A stretch of DNA of 64,000 nucleotides from Ectopseudomonas composti. GTDB taxonomy: Bacteria > Pseudomonadota > Gammaproteobacteria > Pseudomonadales > Pseudomonadaceae. Positions within the stretch are counted from its first letter, which is position 1. Each line of letters starts with the position of its first letter. The notes beneath the pieces were generated by a model, which saw only the letters and a list, made by a program, of their open reading frames with translations, did no database searches and was not told the DNA's origin. Positions 17,320 to 25,242 of the stretch are shown in pieces. Both the position numbers and the translations under genes were made by a program. The stretch is taken from NCBI RefSeq assembly GCF_001567565.1, contig NZ_LSSW01000026.1, forward strand, positions 108,907-172,906, given 5' to 3'.

Positions 17320-18993
17320 ATGCAGTCTCTGTGTTCTGGCAACGCGCCCAATGGCGCCAATGATGAGCGGCTCGATGGCTTCGTGCGTCTGCTTGGTCGC
17401 TACTTCGACTCGGCTGCCGTGCTGGTCTGCGGTGTTGGCTCTGCGCGCCATGTCTCGGCTAGCCCCGGCTTGAGCGATGCTCGCCTGGCGGAGATCATCG
17501 GCACCCACTCAAGCTCGCCCAGCATTGTCGTCTGGCCACTGCAGGCGCAGGTGGGTGCCCGGCTCGGCACGATATACCTGTGCTTGCACCAGCCCCGTGC
17601 GCTCGACGCCGAGCAGCATCAGGCTCTACAGGACTTCGCCAGGTTGATTCTCGACCTGCTGGAGCGCGAAGCGGACGCAGCCCGGCAGCGTCATGAAATC
17701 GCCACCCTGCAGGGCAGCGAACGGCGCATGGCACTGGCCATCGCCGGTAGCGGCACAGGCATCTGGGATCGTGATATCAGCAGCGGCGATATTCACTACT
17801 CCAGCAGCTGGAAGGCGCTGCTCGGTTATGCCGATCATGAAATCGGCAATCGCATCGAAGAGAGCTACACCCGAGTGCATCCGGCCGACCTCGACTACGT
17901 GCGCGCGACCATCCAGGCGCACCTGGATCAGCGCACTGAGGCCTATGAGGTCGAGCACCGCCTGCGCTGCCGCGACGGCCAGTACAAATGGGTATGCAGC
18001 CGTGGCAAGGTGGTCGAGCGCGACCAGCACGGCAAACCGCTGCGCATGATGGGCACCACCACCGACATCACCGCCATGCGGCGTCTGTCCGACCAGGTGC
18101 AGCAGACCGCTGCCCTGATGACCGACCTGACCAATGAAATCCCCGGCATGGTCTTCCAGTTCCGTCGCCAGGCCGACGGAACGTCCGGCTTCACCTACGT
18201 CAGTGCAGGTTCGCAAGCCATCTGCGGCCTCAGCGCGACGCAACTGATGCAGGATGCCCAGGCACTGACGGCCATCGTCCACCCGGACGACCGCATGGCG
18301 TTCACCGATTCCCTCCAGCTGTCGACTGAGCAACTGACGCCCTGGCACCTGGAGTTTCGTGTGCAGGTGTCAGGACGGGAAATCGCCTGGTGCCAGGGCG
18401 AAGCCTGCCCGCGCCGCGAACAAGACGGCAGCGTGATCTGGCATGGCTTCATGACCGACGTCACCGGGCGCAAGCAGATCGAGGCCGAGTTGCAGGCGTT
18501 CGCCACCACCGACTTCCTCACCCAGCTCGCCAACCGTCGGCACTTCATGCAACAGCTCGAAGCCGAGTTGGTGCGACTGCAACGCAGCCCCAAGCAGAGC
18601 GCGGCGATCCTGATGTTCGATCTGGACTACTTCAAGACCATCAACGACCGCTGGGGCCACGACGTCGGCGATCAGGCCCTGCGTCACTTCGCGGCGATTC
18701 TCCGGGCCCAGTTGCGCAAGACCGACAGCGCCGGGCGCCTGGGCGGTGAAGAGTTCGCCGTGGTGCTCAGCGAAGCGGATCTGGACAAGGCCATGCACTT
18801 CGCCAAGCGCATCCAGAGCGAGCTGGCCAAGACGCCAATCGTGCACGCCGGGGAGTCCATCTTTCTGGCTGTCAGCGTTGGCATCTCATCGCTCAACGCC
18901 AGCGATGCCAACGTCGAGGCGGCATTATCGCGCAGCGATATCGCCCTGTACTGCGCGAAACGCGGTGGGCGCAACCGGATCGAGCACCATTGA
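17320..18993 (+). CDS. PAS-PAS-GGDEF diguanylate cyclase
   Basis: This 557-residue cytosolic signalling protein lacks obvious membrane segments. A GAF-like or undefined sensor region (about 20-120) is followed by two PAS domains (about 135-255 with the MGTTTDIT end, and about 265-385 with GFMTDVTGRKQIE) and a C-terminal GGDEF domain (about 395-555). The active site is GGEEF at residues 475-479, and an inhibitory I-site RxxD (RKTD, 466-469) lies five residues before it. It should therefore make c-di-GMP under product feedback. The gene is divergent from the Zur-boxed TonB receptor and convergent on a PfpI-type gene 12 bases away. Confidence 0.9.
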   Translation: MQSLCSGNAPNGANDERLDGFVRLLGRYFDSAAVLVCGVGSARHVSASPGLSDARLAEIIGTHSSSPSIVVWPLQAQVGARLGTIYLCLHQPRALDAEQHQALQDFARLILDLLEREADAARQRHEIATLQGSERRMALAIAGSGTGIWDRDISSGDIHYSSSWKALLGYADHEIGNRIEESYTRVHPADLDYVRATIQAHLDQRTEAYEVEHRLRCRDGQYKWVCSRGKVVERDQHGKPLRMMGTTTDITAMRRLSDQVQQTAALMTDLTNEIPGMVFQFRRQADGTSGFTYVSAGSQAICGLSATQLMQDAQALTAIVHPDDRMAFTDSLQLSTEQLTPWHLEFRVQVSGREIAWCQGEACPRREQDGSVIWHGFMTDVTGRKQIEAELQAFATTDFLTQLANRRHFMQQLEAELVRLQRSPKQSAAILMFDLDYFKTINDRWGHDVGDQALRHFAAILRAQLRKTDSAGRLGGEEFAVVLSEADLDKAMHFAKRIQSELAKTPIVHAGESIFLAVSVGISSLNASDANVEAALSRSDIALYCAKRGGRNRIEHH

Positions 18994-19005
18994 TTTGCCT
19001 CTGAC

Positions 19006-19566
19006 TCAGGCGGCCCTCAGTGCCTGGCTGATCGCCTCGTTGAACGCGGTGAGATCGCCCGGGTTGCGCGACGTGATCAGCGTCCAGTCCTGGCACGGAC
19101 ACACCTGCACTTCGGCGTCTACCCAGCTTGCGCCGGCGTTGCTCAGGTCAAGGCGCACGCTGGAGTACGACGTCATCACCTTGCCCGGCACCACACCGGC
19201 GTCGATCAGCAACCAGGGGCCATGGCAGATCGCTGCGACCGTCTTGCCGGCATCCCGAAATTCCTGGACCAGGCGCTGGGCGTCCTGGTCCTGGCGCAGG
19301 TTGTCTGCATTCACCGTGCCGCCGGGGATCACCAGCAGGTCGTAATGCTCGGCGCTCTGCCCCTTGAGTTGCGTGTCCGACTGCACGGTAACGTCTTTCT
19401 CGCTGTCCTTGAGCCAGGTTTCGGTCTCGCCACCTTTGACGCTGGCATGAGTGACGCTCGCGCCCTGAGCCTTCAGTGCCTGCATCGGTTTGAGCAACTC
19501 ATCGCGCTCGATGCCCATGTTGGCTGTGATGAACAGTACCTTCTTGCCTTGCAGATTCGAACTCAT
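19006..19566 (-). CDS. DJ-1/PfpI family protein
   Basis: This 186-residue cytosolic protein has the flavodoxin-like DJ-1/PfpI fold: KVLFITANMGIE strand with Glu20, YDLLVIPGGTVNADNL, and the nucleophile elbow AAICHGPWLL with Cys114-His115. The YpfI/YhbO-like subgroup has been described variously as protease, deglycase or stress protein; sequence alone cannot decide. The start at 19566 is supported by a strong GGAGG ribosome site; the open frame extends 29 codons upstream without family similarity. The 147 bases between it and the next minus gene hold nothing recognisable. Confidence 0.88.
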   Translation of the reverse strand: MSSNLQGKKVLFITANMGIERDELLKPMQALKAQGASVTHASVKGGETETWLKDSEKDVTVQSDTQLKGQSAEHYDLLVIPGGTVNADNLRQDQDAQRLVQEFRDAGKTVAAICHGPWLLIDAGVVPGKVMTSYSSVRLDLSNAGASWVDAEVQVCPCQDWTLITSRNPGDLTAFNEAISQALRAA

Positions 19567-19713
19567 GATCGATACCTCCGCTGATGCGCCGCACGGGCGC
19601 CGTGAGTGAACGCGTTGTTGAGCAACGCGGCCTGCATCAGGGTTGAAAGGCACAACAAACAGAAGTTCGAATTGATTGGCGAGCGGCGGGCGCGATCAGC
19701 CCGTCGTGGCGGC

Positions 19714-20259
19714 TCACAGCTTCGCCGAAGGTAACTGCAGCCAGACGGAGAACAGGCCCAGCACGCTCCAGAACACGATGAACAGCCAGGGTGAGCGCAG
19801 AAAGAACGACAGCGACTTGTAGGTGTTCTCCCAGCTGGCCTCCTGCTCGCTGAACAGGGGGGAGTCATCATAGGCGTGGCCGAACTCCGGGTCGCTGTGC
19901 AGCAACTGCACCTGCTTGTAGTGCCAGTGCTCGATGATGGTCGCTGAGGCCCTGATCCCCGGCCAGGCGTGCAGAGAGTTGATGATGCCCAGCAACGTGA
20001 ACAGCGCCGGAACCACCAGGGTGAACAGCGCCCCCCAGTTTTCGTTCGAGTTGGCCATGGACGATGCATAGGCGATCACCAGAAACGACTGCGCCGTCAG
20101 ATAGGCGTTGGTACGCCCGGCCAGCAGGCTGGTCTCGTACTGAATCTCCCGCCGATAGAAATCCAGCCGCTCCTTCGGCGTGCCGAAGATCATCCACTCC
20201 GCCTGCTTCTCGAGCTGCGGGTCATGAACTTCGGAGGTAATGATTCGGGCGCTTTTCAT
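19714..20259 (-). CDS. hypothetical membrane protein
   Basis: I do not recognise this protein of about 181 residues. It has a charged N-terminal region (QLEKQAEWMIFGTPKERLDFYRREIQYE), one or two hydrophobic segments near the middle (LFTLVVPALFTLLGIINSL) and one near the C-terminus (SPWLFIVFWSVLGLFSVWL). The polar stretch between suggests a two- to three-pass inner-membrane protein. The start is uncertain: Met at 20259 or nine codons earlier at 20286, neither with a clear ribosome site. It is divergent from the chorismate mutase gene. Confidence 0.62.
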   Translation of the reverse strand: MKSARIITSEVHDPQLEKQAEWMIFGTPKERLDFYRREIQYETSLLAGRTNAYLTAQSFLVIAYASSMANSNENWGALFTLVVPALFTLLGIINSLHAWPGIRASATIIEHWHYKQVQLLHSDPEFGHAYDDSPLFSEQEASWENTYKSLSFFLRSPWLFIVFWSVLGLFSVWLQLPSAKL

Positions 20260-20471
20260 GGGCTGTGCTCGACTGTCAGTGGGCATGCCCGACAGACGAG
20301 CAGCCGCTTGGGGGCTGACGAGTTAGACCGCGAGCCCTCCAGTCATTCACTGTTTTTAAATAACCGGCCTGCCACGCGCGCCGCGCAACGCCAGTGGCAT
20401 CTGTGCTGGACGCTCGGCGCAGGGCTGACTAACGTGGTCGCCTCAGTCGAACCACCACAGGACATCGTCAT

Positions 20472-20783
20472 ATGGACGTGCAATGCAATTCCCTCGAAGA
20501 GGTGCGCGAGCGCATCGACCAGATCGACCGTGCCCTGGTCGATCTCATCGCCCAACGCGGTGGCTTCGTCGCCCAGGCGGCGCGTTTCAAGAAAGACAGT
20601 GCGGACGTTCGCGCCCCTGCGCGCGTCGAACAGGTCATCGCCAAGGTGCGCGCGCTCGCTGATGAGCGCGACGCTTCGGCAGCGGTGGTGGAGCAGGTTT
20701 ACCGGGCGATGATCGCCGCATTCATCGACGAAGAACTGCGTACCCATGCTGCCTTGAATACAGGAGCAAACGGCGGCGCCTGA
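20472..20783 (+). CDS. monofunctional chorismate mutase (AroQ class)
   Basis: This 103-residue all-helical AroQ-type protein should rearrange chorismate to prephenate. EVRERIDQIDRALVDLIAQR forms the long first helix with the substrate Arg residues, RFKKD carries the catalytic Lys near residue 40, and VYRAMIAAFIDEEL is the last helix. The size and lack of a fused dehydratase or dehydrogenase resemble stand-alone mutases such as PchB. No salicylate, pyochelin or aromatic biosynthesis gene lies nearby, and no signal peptide is seen. It therefore looks like an orphan cytosolic mutase or isochorismate lyase-like enzyme. Confidence 0.82.
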   Translation: MDVQCNSLEEVRERIDQIDRALVDLIAQRGGFVAQAARFKKDSADVRAPARVEQVIAKVRALADERDASAAVVEQVYRAMIAAFIDEELRTHAALNTGANGGA

Positions 20784-20807
20784 GTGGCGACGCCGCTGAC
20801 GCTGGGC

Positions 20808-21434
20808 CTAGCGCTGGCTCAGCGTCGCTACCGATACGCCGGAGGCCACGAAGGTCATCCCGGCGCCCAGATTCAGGCCCTTCACCACTCGCGGGCGCGC
20901 CTGCAGATAGCGCGACAGCGAAGTGGCGAATACGCCCATCAGCGCGAAGCCGATTGCCGTCAGCATCGCGAACCACAGGCCGTAAACCAGCATCTGCGTG
21001 CTCACCGAACCGCGCTGCGGATCGACGAACTGCGGGATGAACGCCAGCACGAAAAAGCCCGGCTTGGGGTTGAGCGCGGCGGACAGAAAACCGGTGAGAA
21101 AGATACTCGGCAGCGATTGCCGCGTGACGGAACGAAAGCTGATCAGGTTGCGCGTGCGCAGCACCTTGATACCCAGCCACAGCAGATAACCGGCGCCGAT
21201 GCACTTGATCAGCCAGAACGCCAGCTCCGACGTCTGCATCAGCAGGGTCAGCCCCAGCGACGCTGCCAGTACGTGAAACAGAATCCCGGTGCCCGATGCC
21301 ATCCCCGAAACGATGGCTGCCAGCCGCCCCTGACCGAGCCCGCGCGCCACCGCCAGCAGATTGTCCGGGCCGGGAGCCAGTACCAGCAAAATGCAGGCGC
21401 CCGTGTAAGCCAGCCAGGTATCGATGGGGAACAT
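20808..21434 (-). CDS. LysE/RhtB family amino-acid exporter
   Basis: This 208-residue inner-membrane protein has about six hydrophobic segments. The first carries WLAYTGACILLVLAPGPDNLLAVARGLGQGR, the conserved P-G-P-D/N motif of LysE/RhtB exporters, followed by GYLLWLGIKVLR and AALNPKPGFFVLAFIPQF. It should export amino acids or homoserine-lactone-like compounds; the substrate is not predictable. Start at 21434 is fixed by GGAGGT eight bases upstream. It converges on the chorismate mutase gene after 24 bases. Confidence 0.88.
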   Translation of the reverse strand: MFPIDTWLAYTGACILLVLAPGPDNLLAVARGLGQGRLAAIVSGMASGTGILFHVLAASLGLTLLMQTSELAFWLIKCIGAGYLLWLGIKVLRTRNLISFRSVTRQSLPSIFLTGFLSAALNPKPGFFVLAFIPQFVDPQRGSVSTQMLVYGLWFAMLTAIGFALMGVFATSLSRYLQARPRVVKGLNLGAGMTFVASGVSVATLSQR

Positions 21435-21559
21435 GTACACCTCCATGCCGAAACGAATGAGGGCTCCGCCCCTGAGACGGCAGACACTAACGCAGCGAAC
21501 GTGATCGCGGCAAACCATCGCGGCGGGACTTACGACCTGCCCACGGATTGGCCGGCACA

Positions 21560-21608
21560 GCCAAGGCCACTCGCTTTGCATGCAACGCGTACGAGCGAGT
21601 GGCCTGGC
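21560..21608. repeat. inverted repeat, GGCCACTCGCT arms
   Basis: GGCCACTCGCT and AGCGAGTGGCC are perfect 11-base arms, extended by nearly matching GCCAA/TGGC ends, separated by about 18 bases that contain GCATGC. It lies between the LysE-type and hypothetical genes. It lacks a T run and does not resemble the other repeat families here. Confidence 0.5.
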
Positions 21609-21645
21609 TCCGTTTCAAGCGACAGCTTAGGCGCAGGCCACAAGC

Positions 21646-21948
21646 CTACAACCGCAACTCCGTGCGCCTGGCCTGATGCCCGCCGCCAAGCGGCGAGCAC
21701 AAGCGCTGATGGATGCGGCTGAGAAATCCCAGCTCGAAGGCATGCCGCTGAGCACCCGGCGGGAACAGTTGGCGCTCCACCAAGAGGTTGGCCCACAGCC
21801 AGCCGCTGTTGGCGTCGTCCAGCCAGGCCTGCGCTTGCTGCACGCCATGGATAAAGCTCGCCTGGCTCTGCTCGTTCCAGCCGAACGCCGCGCCTGGGTG
21901 GCCGTCGTGGGTGGGTAAGTGAGTGATATGTCGATCAGCCATGGGCAT
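21646..21948 (-). CDS. hypothetical small protein, second gene of a two-gene unit
   Basis: I do not recognise this 100-residue protein with confidence. It contains an aromatic-rich helix-like segment (FIHGVQQAQAWLDDANSGWLWANLLVERQ) and FELGFLSRIHQRL. The first Met overlaps the end of the upstream gene by 14 bases (or Met3 by 8), suggesting coupling. A QslA-like LasR-antiactivator domain is one family I considered from the WLW and FLSRIHQRL pattern, but I cannot verify this. There is no signal peptide or membrane segment. Confidence 0.6.
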   Translation of the reverse strand: MPMADRHITHLPTHDGHPGAAFGWNEQSQASFIHGVQQAQAWLDDANSGWLWANLLVERQLFPPGAQRHAFELGFLSRIHQRLCSPLGGGHQARRTELRL

Positions 21949-22177
21949 TGCCTCCCTGCGCCTGGGCGATGGCCTGGCGATAGAGCATGATCAGCTCGCT
22001 CAGCAGCGCACTGCTGGTGCTTGCCAGCTCCGGCTCCGGCAAACGGCGCAGCAGCTTGGCCAGCAACGCCGCCCTATATTCGGCCGCCGCCTGGGTCGGA
22101 CAATCGTCCGCCAGATGGCTGTGCAGCGGATTGCGTGGTGCAGGGAAGGGGATAACGACGGATTCAGACCTGGCCAT
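21935..22177 (-). CDS. hypothetical small protein, first gene of a two-gene unit
   Basis: This 80-residue protein is of unknown function and has no recognised domain. Residues 27-72 are Ala/Leu-rich and likely helical (QAAAEYRAALLAKLLRRLPEPE and SALLSELIMLYRQAIAQAQ). A GGAGGT ribosome site eight bases before the ATG supports it as a real gene. It overlaps the next minus gene, and its upstream region on the same strand is unusually rich in hairpins (22266-22500). Confidence 0.6.
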   Translation of the reverse strand: MARSESVVIPFPAPRNPLHSHLADDCPTQAAAEYRAALLAKLLRRLPEPELASTSSALLSELIMLYRQAIAQAQGGNAHG

Positions 22178-22265
22178 GCAGCACCTCCAAAACGGAAGTC
22201 GACACGACAGCCAGCAGCCCAGGGCGGAGCCCTTGGGTAAAAGGGGGATAGTGCATTTTCCTTAT

Positions 22266-22500
22266 GCTCCTTGGACAAATTAAGGAGCCGCTTCCCAGCT
22301 TTCTCACGAGCTATGGAGGCGGACCGTGCAAGGGTGAGAAACCGGCGTCCAAGGGAACCGGCCAGGCCGAGGCCTGCCTCACACGGCCCGCCATAGAAAT
22401 GCGGTAACCGGGCACAAAAAAAGCGCCGGCTACACTGCTATGGCGCTTCCGCGCCTTGGACGATGTTCGGGTTCTCACGCCCGGTCACGGGATTTACCGT
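22266..22500 (-). ncRNA. structured intergenic region (candidate leader RNA or small RNA)
   Basis: This stretch, in a 679-base gene-free interval, contains several nested inverted repeats. GCTCCTT pairs with AAGGAGC (22266/22282). CTATGG-GG-CCGTG-AGG arms occur at 22311-22333 and 22377-22396. A GTGAGAA-CCG-CGTCCAAGG arm (22332-22354) has its partner at 22454-22481. GTCACGG pairs with CCCGTGAC near 22484-22504. On the minus strand a terminator-like hairpin ends at about 22413. No protein family is seen in any frame. Class unknown; either a structured leader for the downstream two-gene unit or an independent RNA. Confidence 0.4.
22413..22448 (-). terminator. rho-independent terminator on the minus strand
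   Basis: Read on the minus strand, AAGCGCC, a loop of about 15 bases and GGCGCTT are followed by further T residues. This would stop transcription coming from the 22.5-22.8 kb side. No minus-strand gene is known there, so it implies an unannotated short transcript. Confidence 0.55.
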
Positions 22501-22811
22501 GACAGGGCGGACTGTAGCGTGGGGGAAAGGGAAGGGCAAGTTTGTGAGGAGCTGCTATCGGCCATTAGCGGACGGTCATCAACCGCTACAATCGGCCAAC
22601 AAGACGGACGTTCTAGAGTCGGGAAAACTTATCTGCCCCCCTTTTCGTTCGGCCAATACATTGCCGCGCGTCGAGAACGCGAAGTCAGCCAGATGGCGGC
22701 AATCTGATACCGTTTTTTATATGGGCTCTGAGTCTGTTTTTAGCTCGTTAGTGCTTTATACAGTGCGCTACCGACGTACTAGTGGACAGTGATCGGCCGC
22801 CCACTGTTTCT

Positions 22812-22848
22812 GACTCTCTGAAGACCGGACGATCTTGAGAGTCTTCAG
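22812..22848 (+). promoter_or_regulatory. overlapping alternative hairpins just before the GGDEF/EAL gene
   Basis: GACTCTC (22812-22818) can pair with GAGAGTC (22837-22843), while CTGAAGAC (22818-22825) can pair with GTCTTCAG (22841-22848). The two stems are mutually exclusive, and the second reaches within 8 bases of the ATG, covering the GGA ribosome-site region. The layout could control translation. The 22500-22811 sequence before it has lower GC and no gene. Confidence 0.35.
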
Positions 22849-22856
22849 GAACCACC

Positions 22857-25082
22857 ATGAACACTTTTTGCACGGGCCTGCAGAGCAAGACACTTGCCGA
22901 TCCGCAACGTGACATTCTTGGAATGATCGCGGCCGACCATCATCTGGACGAAATACTCAGCGCGATCTGCCAGATGCTCGACACACAGGCCCCCACAACC
23001 CGCTCCTCGATTTTGCTTGCTGATGCCGAGGGCAAACGCTTGCTTAACGGCGCAGCGCCCGGCCTGCCGGCAGAGTACAACAACGCGGTTCATGGAATGG
23101 CCATTGGTCCACAGGAAGGAACCTGCGGCACCGCAGCGTTCCGGCGCGAGCTTGTAGTCACCGAAGACATCGCCCTGGATCCACGCTGGGAGCGCTTTCG
23201 CAGCTTGGCGCTGGGGCATAACCTGCGCTCCTGCTGGTCGCTGCCGTTGCTCTCCCATCAAGGAGGTGTATTGGGCACATTTGCTCTGTACCAGAGCCGT
23301 GTCCATACGCCGAACGAGGCGCAAATTCAACAAATGACCTGCGCCGCCCAACTCGCCGTCTTCGCTATCCGTCATGAGCGTGACGGCCAACGTCTGGAGG
23401 AAAGCGAACAACGTTTTCGCTCATTGTTTACCTACAACCCAAACCCGGTTTTCGCGCTTGATCTGGCCGGCAATATCCAGAGTGTGAATCCGGCAGGCCT
23501 GAAGCTGAAACCGCACACAGCCTCCAACTTCATTGGCCATCACTTTTCTCAGCTGGTGCTCGAAGAAGACCTGCAACAGGTCAGCCAGCATTTTTCAGCA
23601 GCCCGCGCCGGAGTGCCCCAACGCTTTGAGGCTCGGCTTCGCGACGAGAGTGACAACCTGTTGACCATGGACATCTCCAACCTGCCGATCATGGTCAATG
23701 ACGAGATCGTCGGTGTGTTTGGCATCGCTCGGGATATCAGCGAGCAGAAGCATTTCGAGCGCCAAGTGAGCTTCAACGCCAGCCATGACCGGCTGACCGG
23801 TTTGCTTAATCGTGTTTCGCTTGAAGACCGGCTTGCTCTCGATTGTCACATCAGTCGTCGGCATAAGCGCCGCCTGGCGGTAATGTACCTTGATCTGGAT
23901 GGATTCAAATCCATTAACGATTCGATCGGACACTACTTCGGCGACCAAGTGCTGATTGAGGTCGCGCAGCGTATGACCCAGCAGGTTCGTCCCGGGGATA
24001 CCATCGTGCGCATGGGCGGTGATGAATTTATCGTTCTGCTACCGGAACTACTTTGTGATGAGGACGTTGTGCCGGTGGCCGAGCGATTGATGGCCAGCAT
24101 TGCCAAACCCTACTGCGTCCAGGGCATGGACCTGCACGTGAGTGCTAGTGTCGGTATCACCCTGAGCGATGGTCATATCGAGCAGCCGATGCATCTGATC
24201 CAGCAGGCTGACATGGCGATGTACAAAGCCAAGCAGCAAGGGCGCAACAACTTTCAGTGGTACACCAGCGATCTGAATCAGCGCGTTTGCGAGTACGCGA
24301 GCCTGCGCAACGACCTGCAAAAGGCGATCGAAACTCAGACATTACAGCTGCATTATCAACCGCAGGTAGACGCGCGCACGGGGCGAGTGGTCGGGCTAGA
24401 AGCGTTGCTGCGCTGGGAGCATCCGGAAAAGGGGTTTATCTCACCAACGGTGTTTGTGCCGGTGGCTGAAGACAGTGGCCAGATCATCCCGCTAAGCCTT
24501 TGGTTACTCGATGCGGCCTGTGCGCAGTTGCGCCAGCTAAGCGATCAAGGCACCACGAGCATCTCGATGGCCGTGAATATTTCGCCGATGCATTTTCATC
24601 GTGGCCATTTCGTCCAGTATGTCCAGGCCACCCTTGAAAAACATGGTCTACGGGGTGAGCAGTTGGAGCTGGAGATCACCGAGTCGCTTCTATTGAATAA
24701 CGCTGAGCAGGCGATCGAAACGCTGCACCGGCTCAAGGCGCTGGGGGTGCGCATTGCACTGGACGATTTCGGCACCGGTTTTTCCAGCCTCAGCTACCTC
24801 AAGCGTTTGCCCATCGACAAAATCAAGATTGACCGCTCCTTCGTCCAGGAAATCGCTACCGATCATAACGATGCAGCGATCACCCAAGGCATTATTTCAA
24901 TGGCCCATCACCTCAGCCTGACGGTGGTCGCCGAGGGCGTGGAAACAGAGTCGCAAATGGAATTTCTGAAGGGCAGCTACTGCGATGTTTTTCAGGGGTA
25001 TTACTTTGCCAAACCGATGCCTTTTGTAGAGCTCGAAGCGTTCTTGGACCTCCCGGCATCCATACGTGACCGGCAGTCCTGA
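22857..25082 (+). CDS. GAF-PAS-GGDEF-EAL bifunctional c-di-GMP protein
   Basis: This 741-residue cytosolic protein has a GAF domain (about 25-175, with GTCGTAAF), a PAS domain (about 185-300, ending GIARDISEQKHFE), a GGDEF domain (about 310-475) and an EAL domain (about 490-730). The GGDEF motif is intact at 387-391, with an I-site RPGD at 378-381. EAL motifs are also intact: EALLRW (515-520), VNISP, ELEITES, DDFGTG, IDKIKID, AEGVET and QGYYFAKP. It could both make and degrade c-di-GMP. No membrane segments are seen, and the sensor domains suggest cytosolic ligand or redox sensing. It stands alone with no linked regulator. Confidence 0.92.
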   Translation: MNTFCTGLQSKTLADPQRDILGMIAADHHLDEILSAICQMLDTQAPTTRSSILLADAEGKRLLNGAAPGLPAEYNNAVHGMAIGPQEGTCGTAAFRRELVVTEDIALDPRWERFRSLALGHNLRSCWSLPLLSHQGGVLGTFALYQSRVHTPNEAQIQQMTCAAQLAVFAIRHERDGQRLEESEQRFRSLFTYNPNPVFALDLAGNIQSVNPAGLKLKPHTASNFIGHHFSQLVLEEDLQQVSQHFSAARAGVPQRFEARLRDESDNLLTMDISNLPIMVNDEIVGVFGIARDISEQKHFERQVSFNASHDRLTGLLNRVSLEDRLALDCHISRRHKRRLAVMYLDLDGFKSINDSIGHYFGDQVLIEVAQRMTQQVRPGDTIVRMGGDEFIVLLPELLCDEDVVPVAERLMASIAKPYCVQGMDLHVSASVGITLSDGHIEQPMHLIQQADMAMYKAKQQGRNNFQWYTSDLNQRVCEYASLRNDLQKAIETQTLQLHYQPQVDARTGRVVGLEALLRWEHPEKGFISPTVFVPVAEDSGQIIPLSLWLLDAACAQLRQLSDQGTTSISMAVNISPMHFHRGHFVQYVQATLEKHGLRGEQLELEITESLLLNNAEQAIETLHRLKALGVRIALDDFGTGFSSLSYLKRLPIDKIKIDRSFVQEIATDHNDAAITQGIISMAHHLSLTVVAEGVETESQMEFLKGSYCDVFQGYYFAKPMPFVELEAFLDLPASIRDRQS

Positions 25083-25242
25083 GGGGGGCCAGCCCTGAAA
25101 ATCAGACATCAAGGAGCATTTCTTTGCGCAGTCGTGTATCGAGCTGGCGAACCGTAATCGCACTTTGGTCTACATCCTGGTCGCCCAAGCGGGGAAAGGG
25201 AGCAGATTTATTTTCTCTGCTATGAACGTCCGCTAGTGGCCG

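Noticed and set aside
22463..22792. 109-codon plus-strand frame in the structured region
   Set aside because: No ribosome site and no domain; it overlaps the inverted repeats and looks like chance opening.
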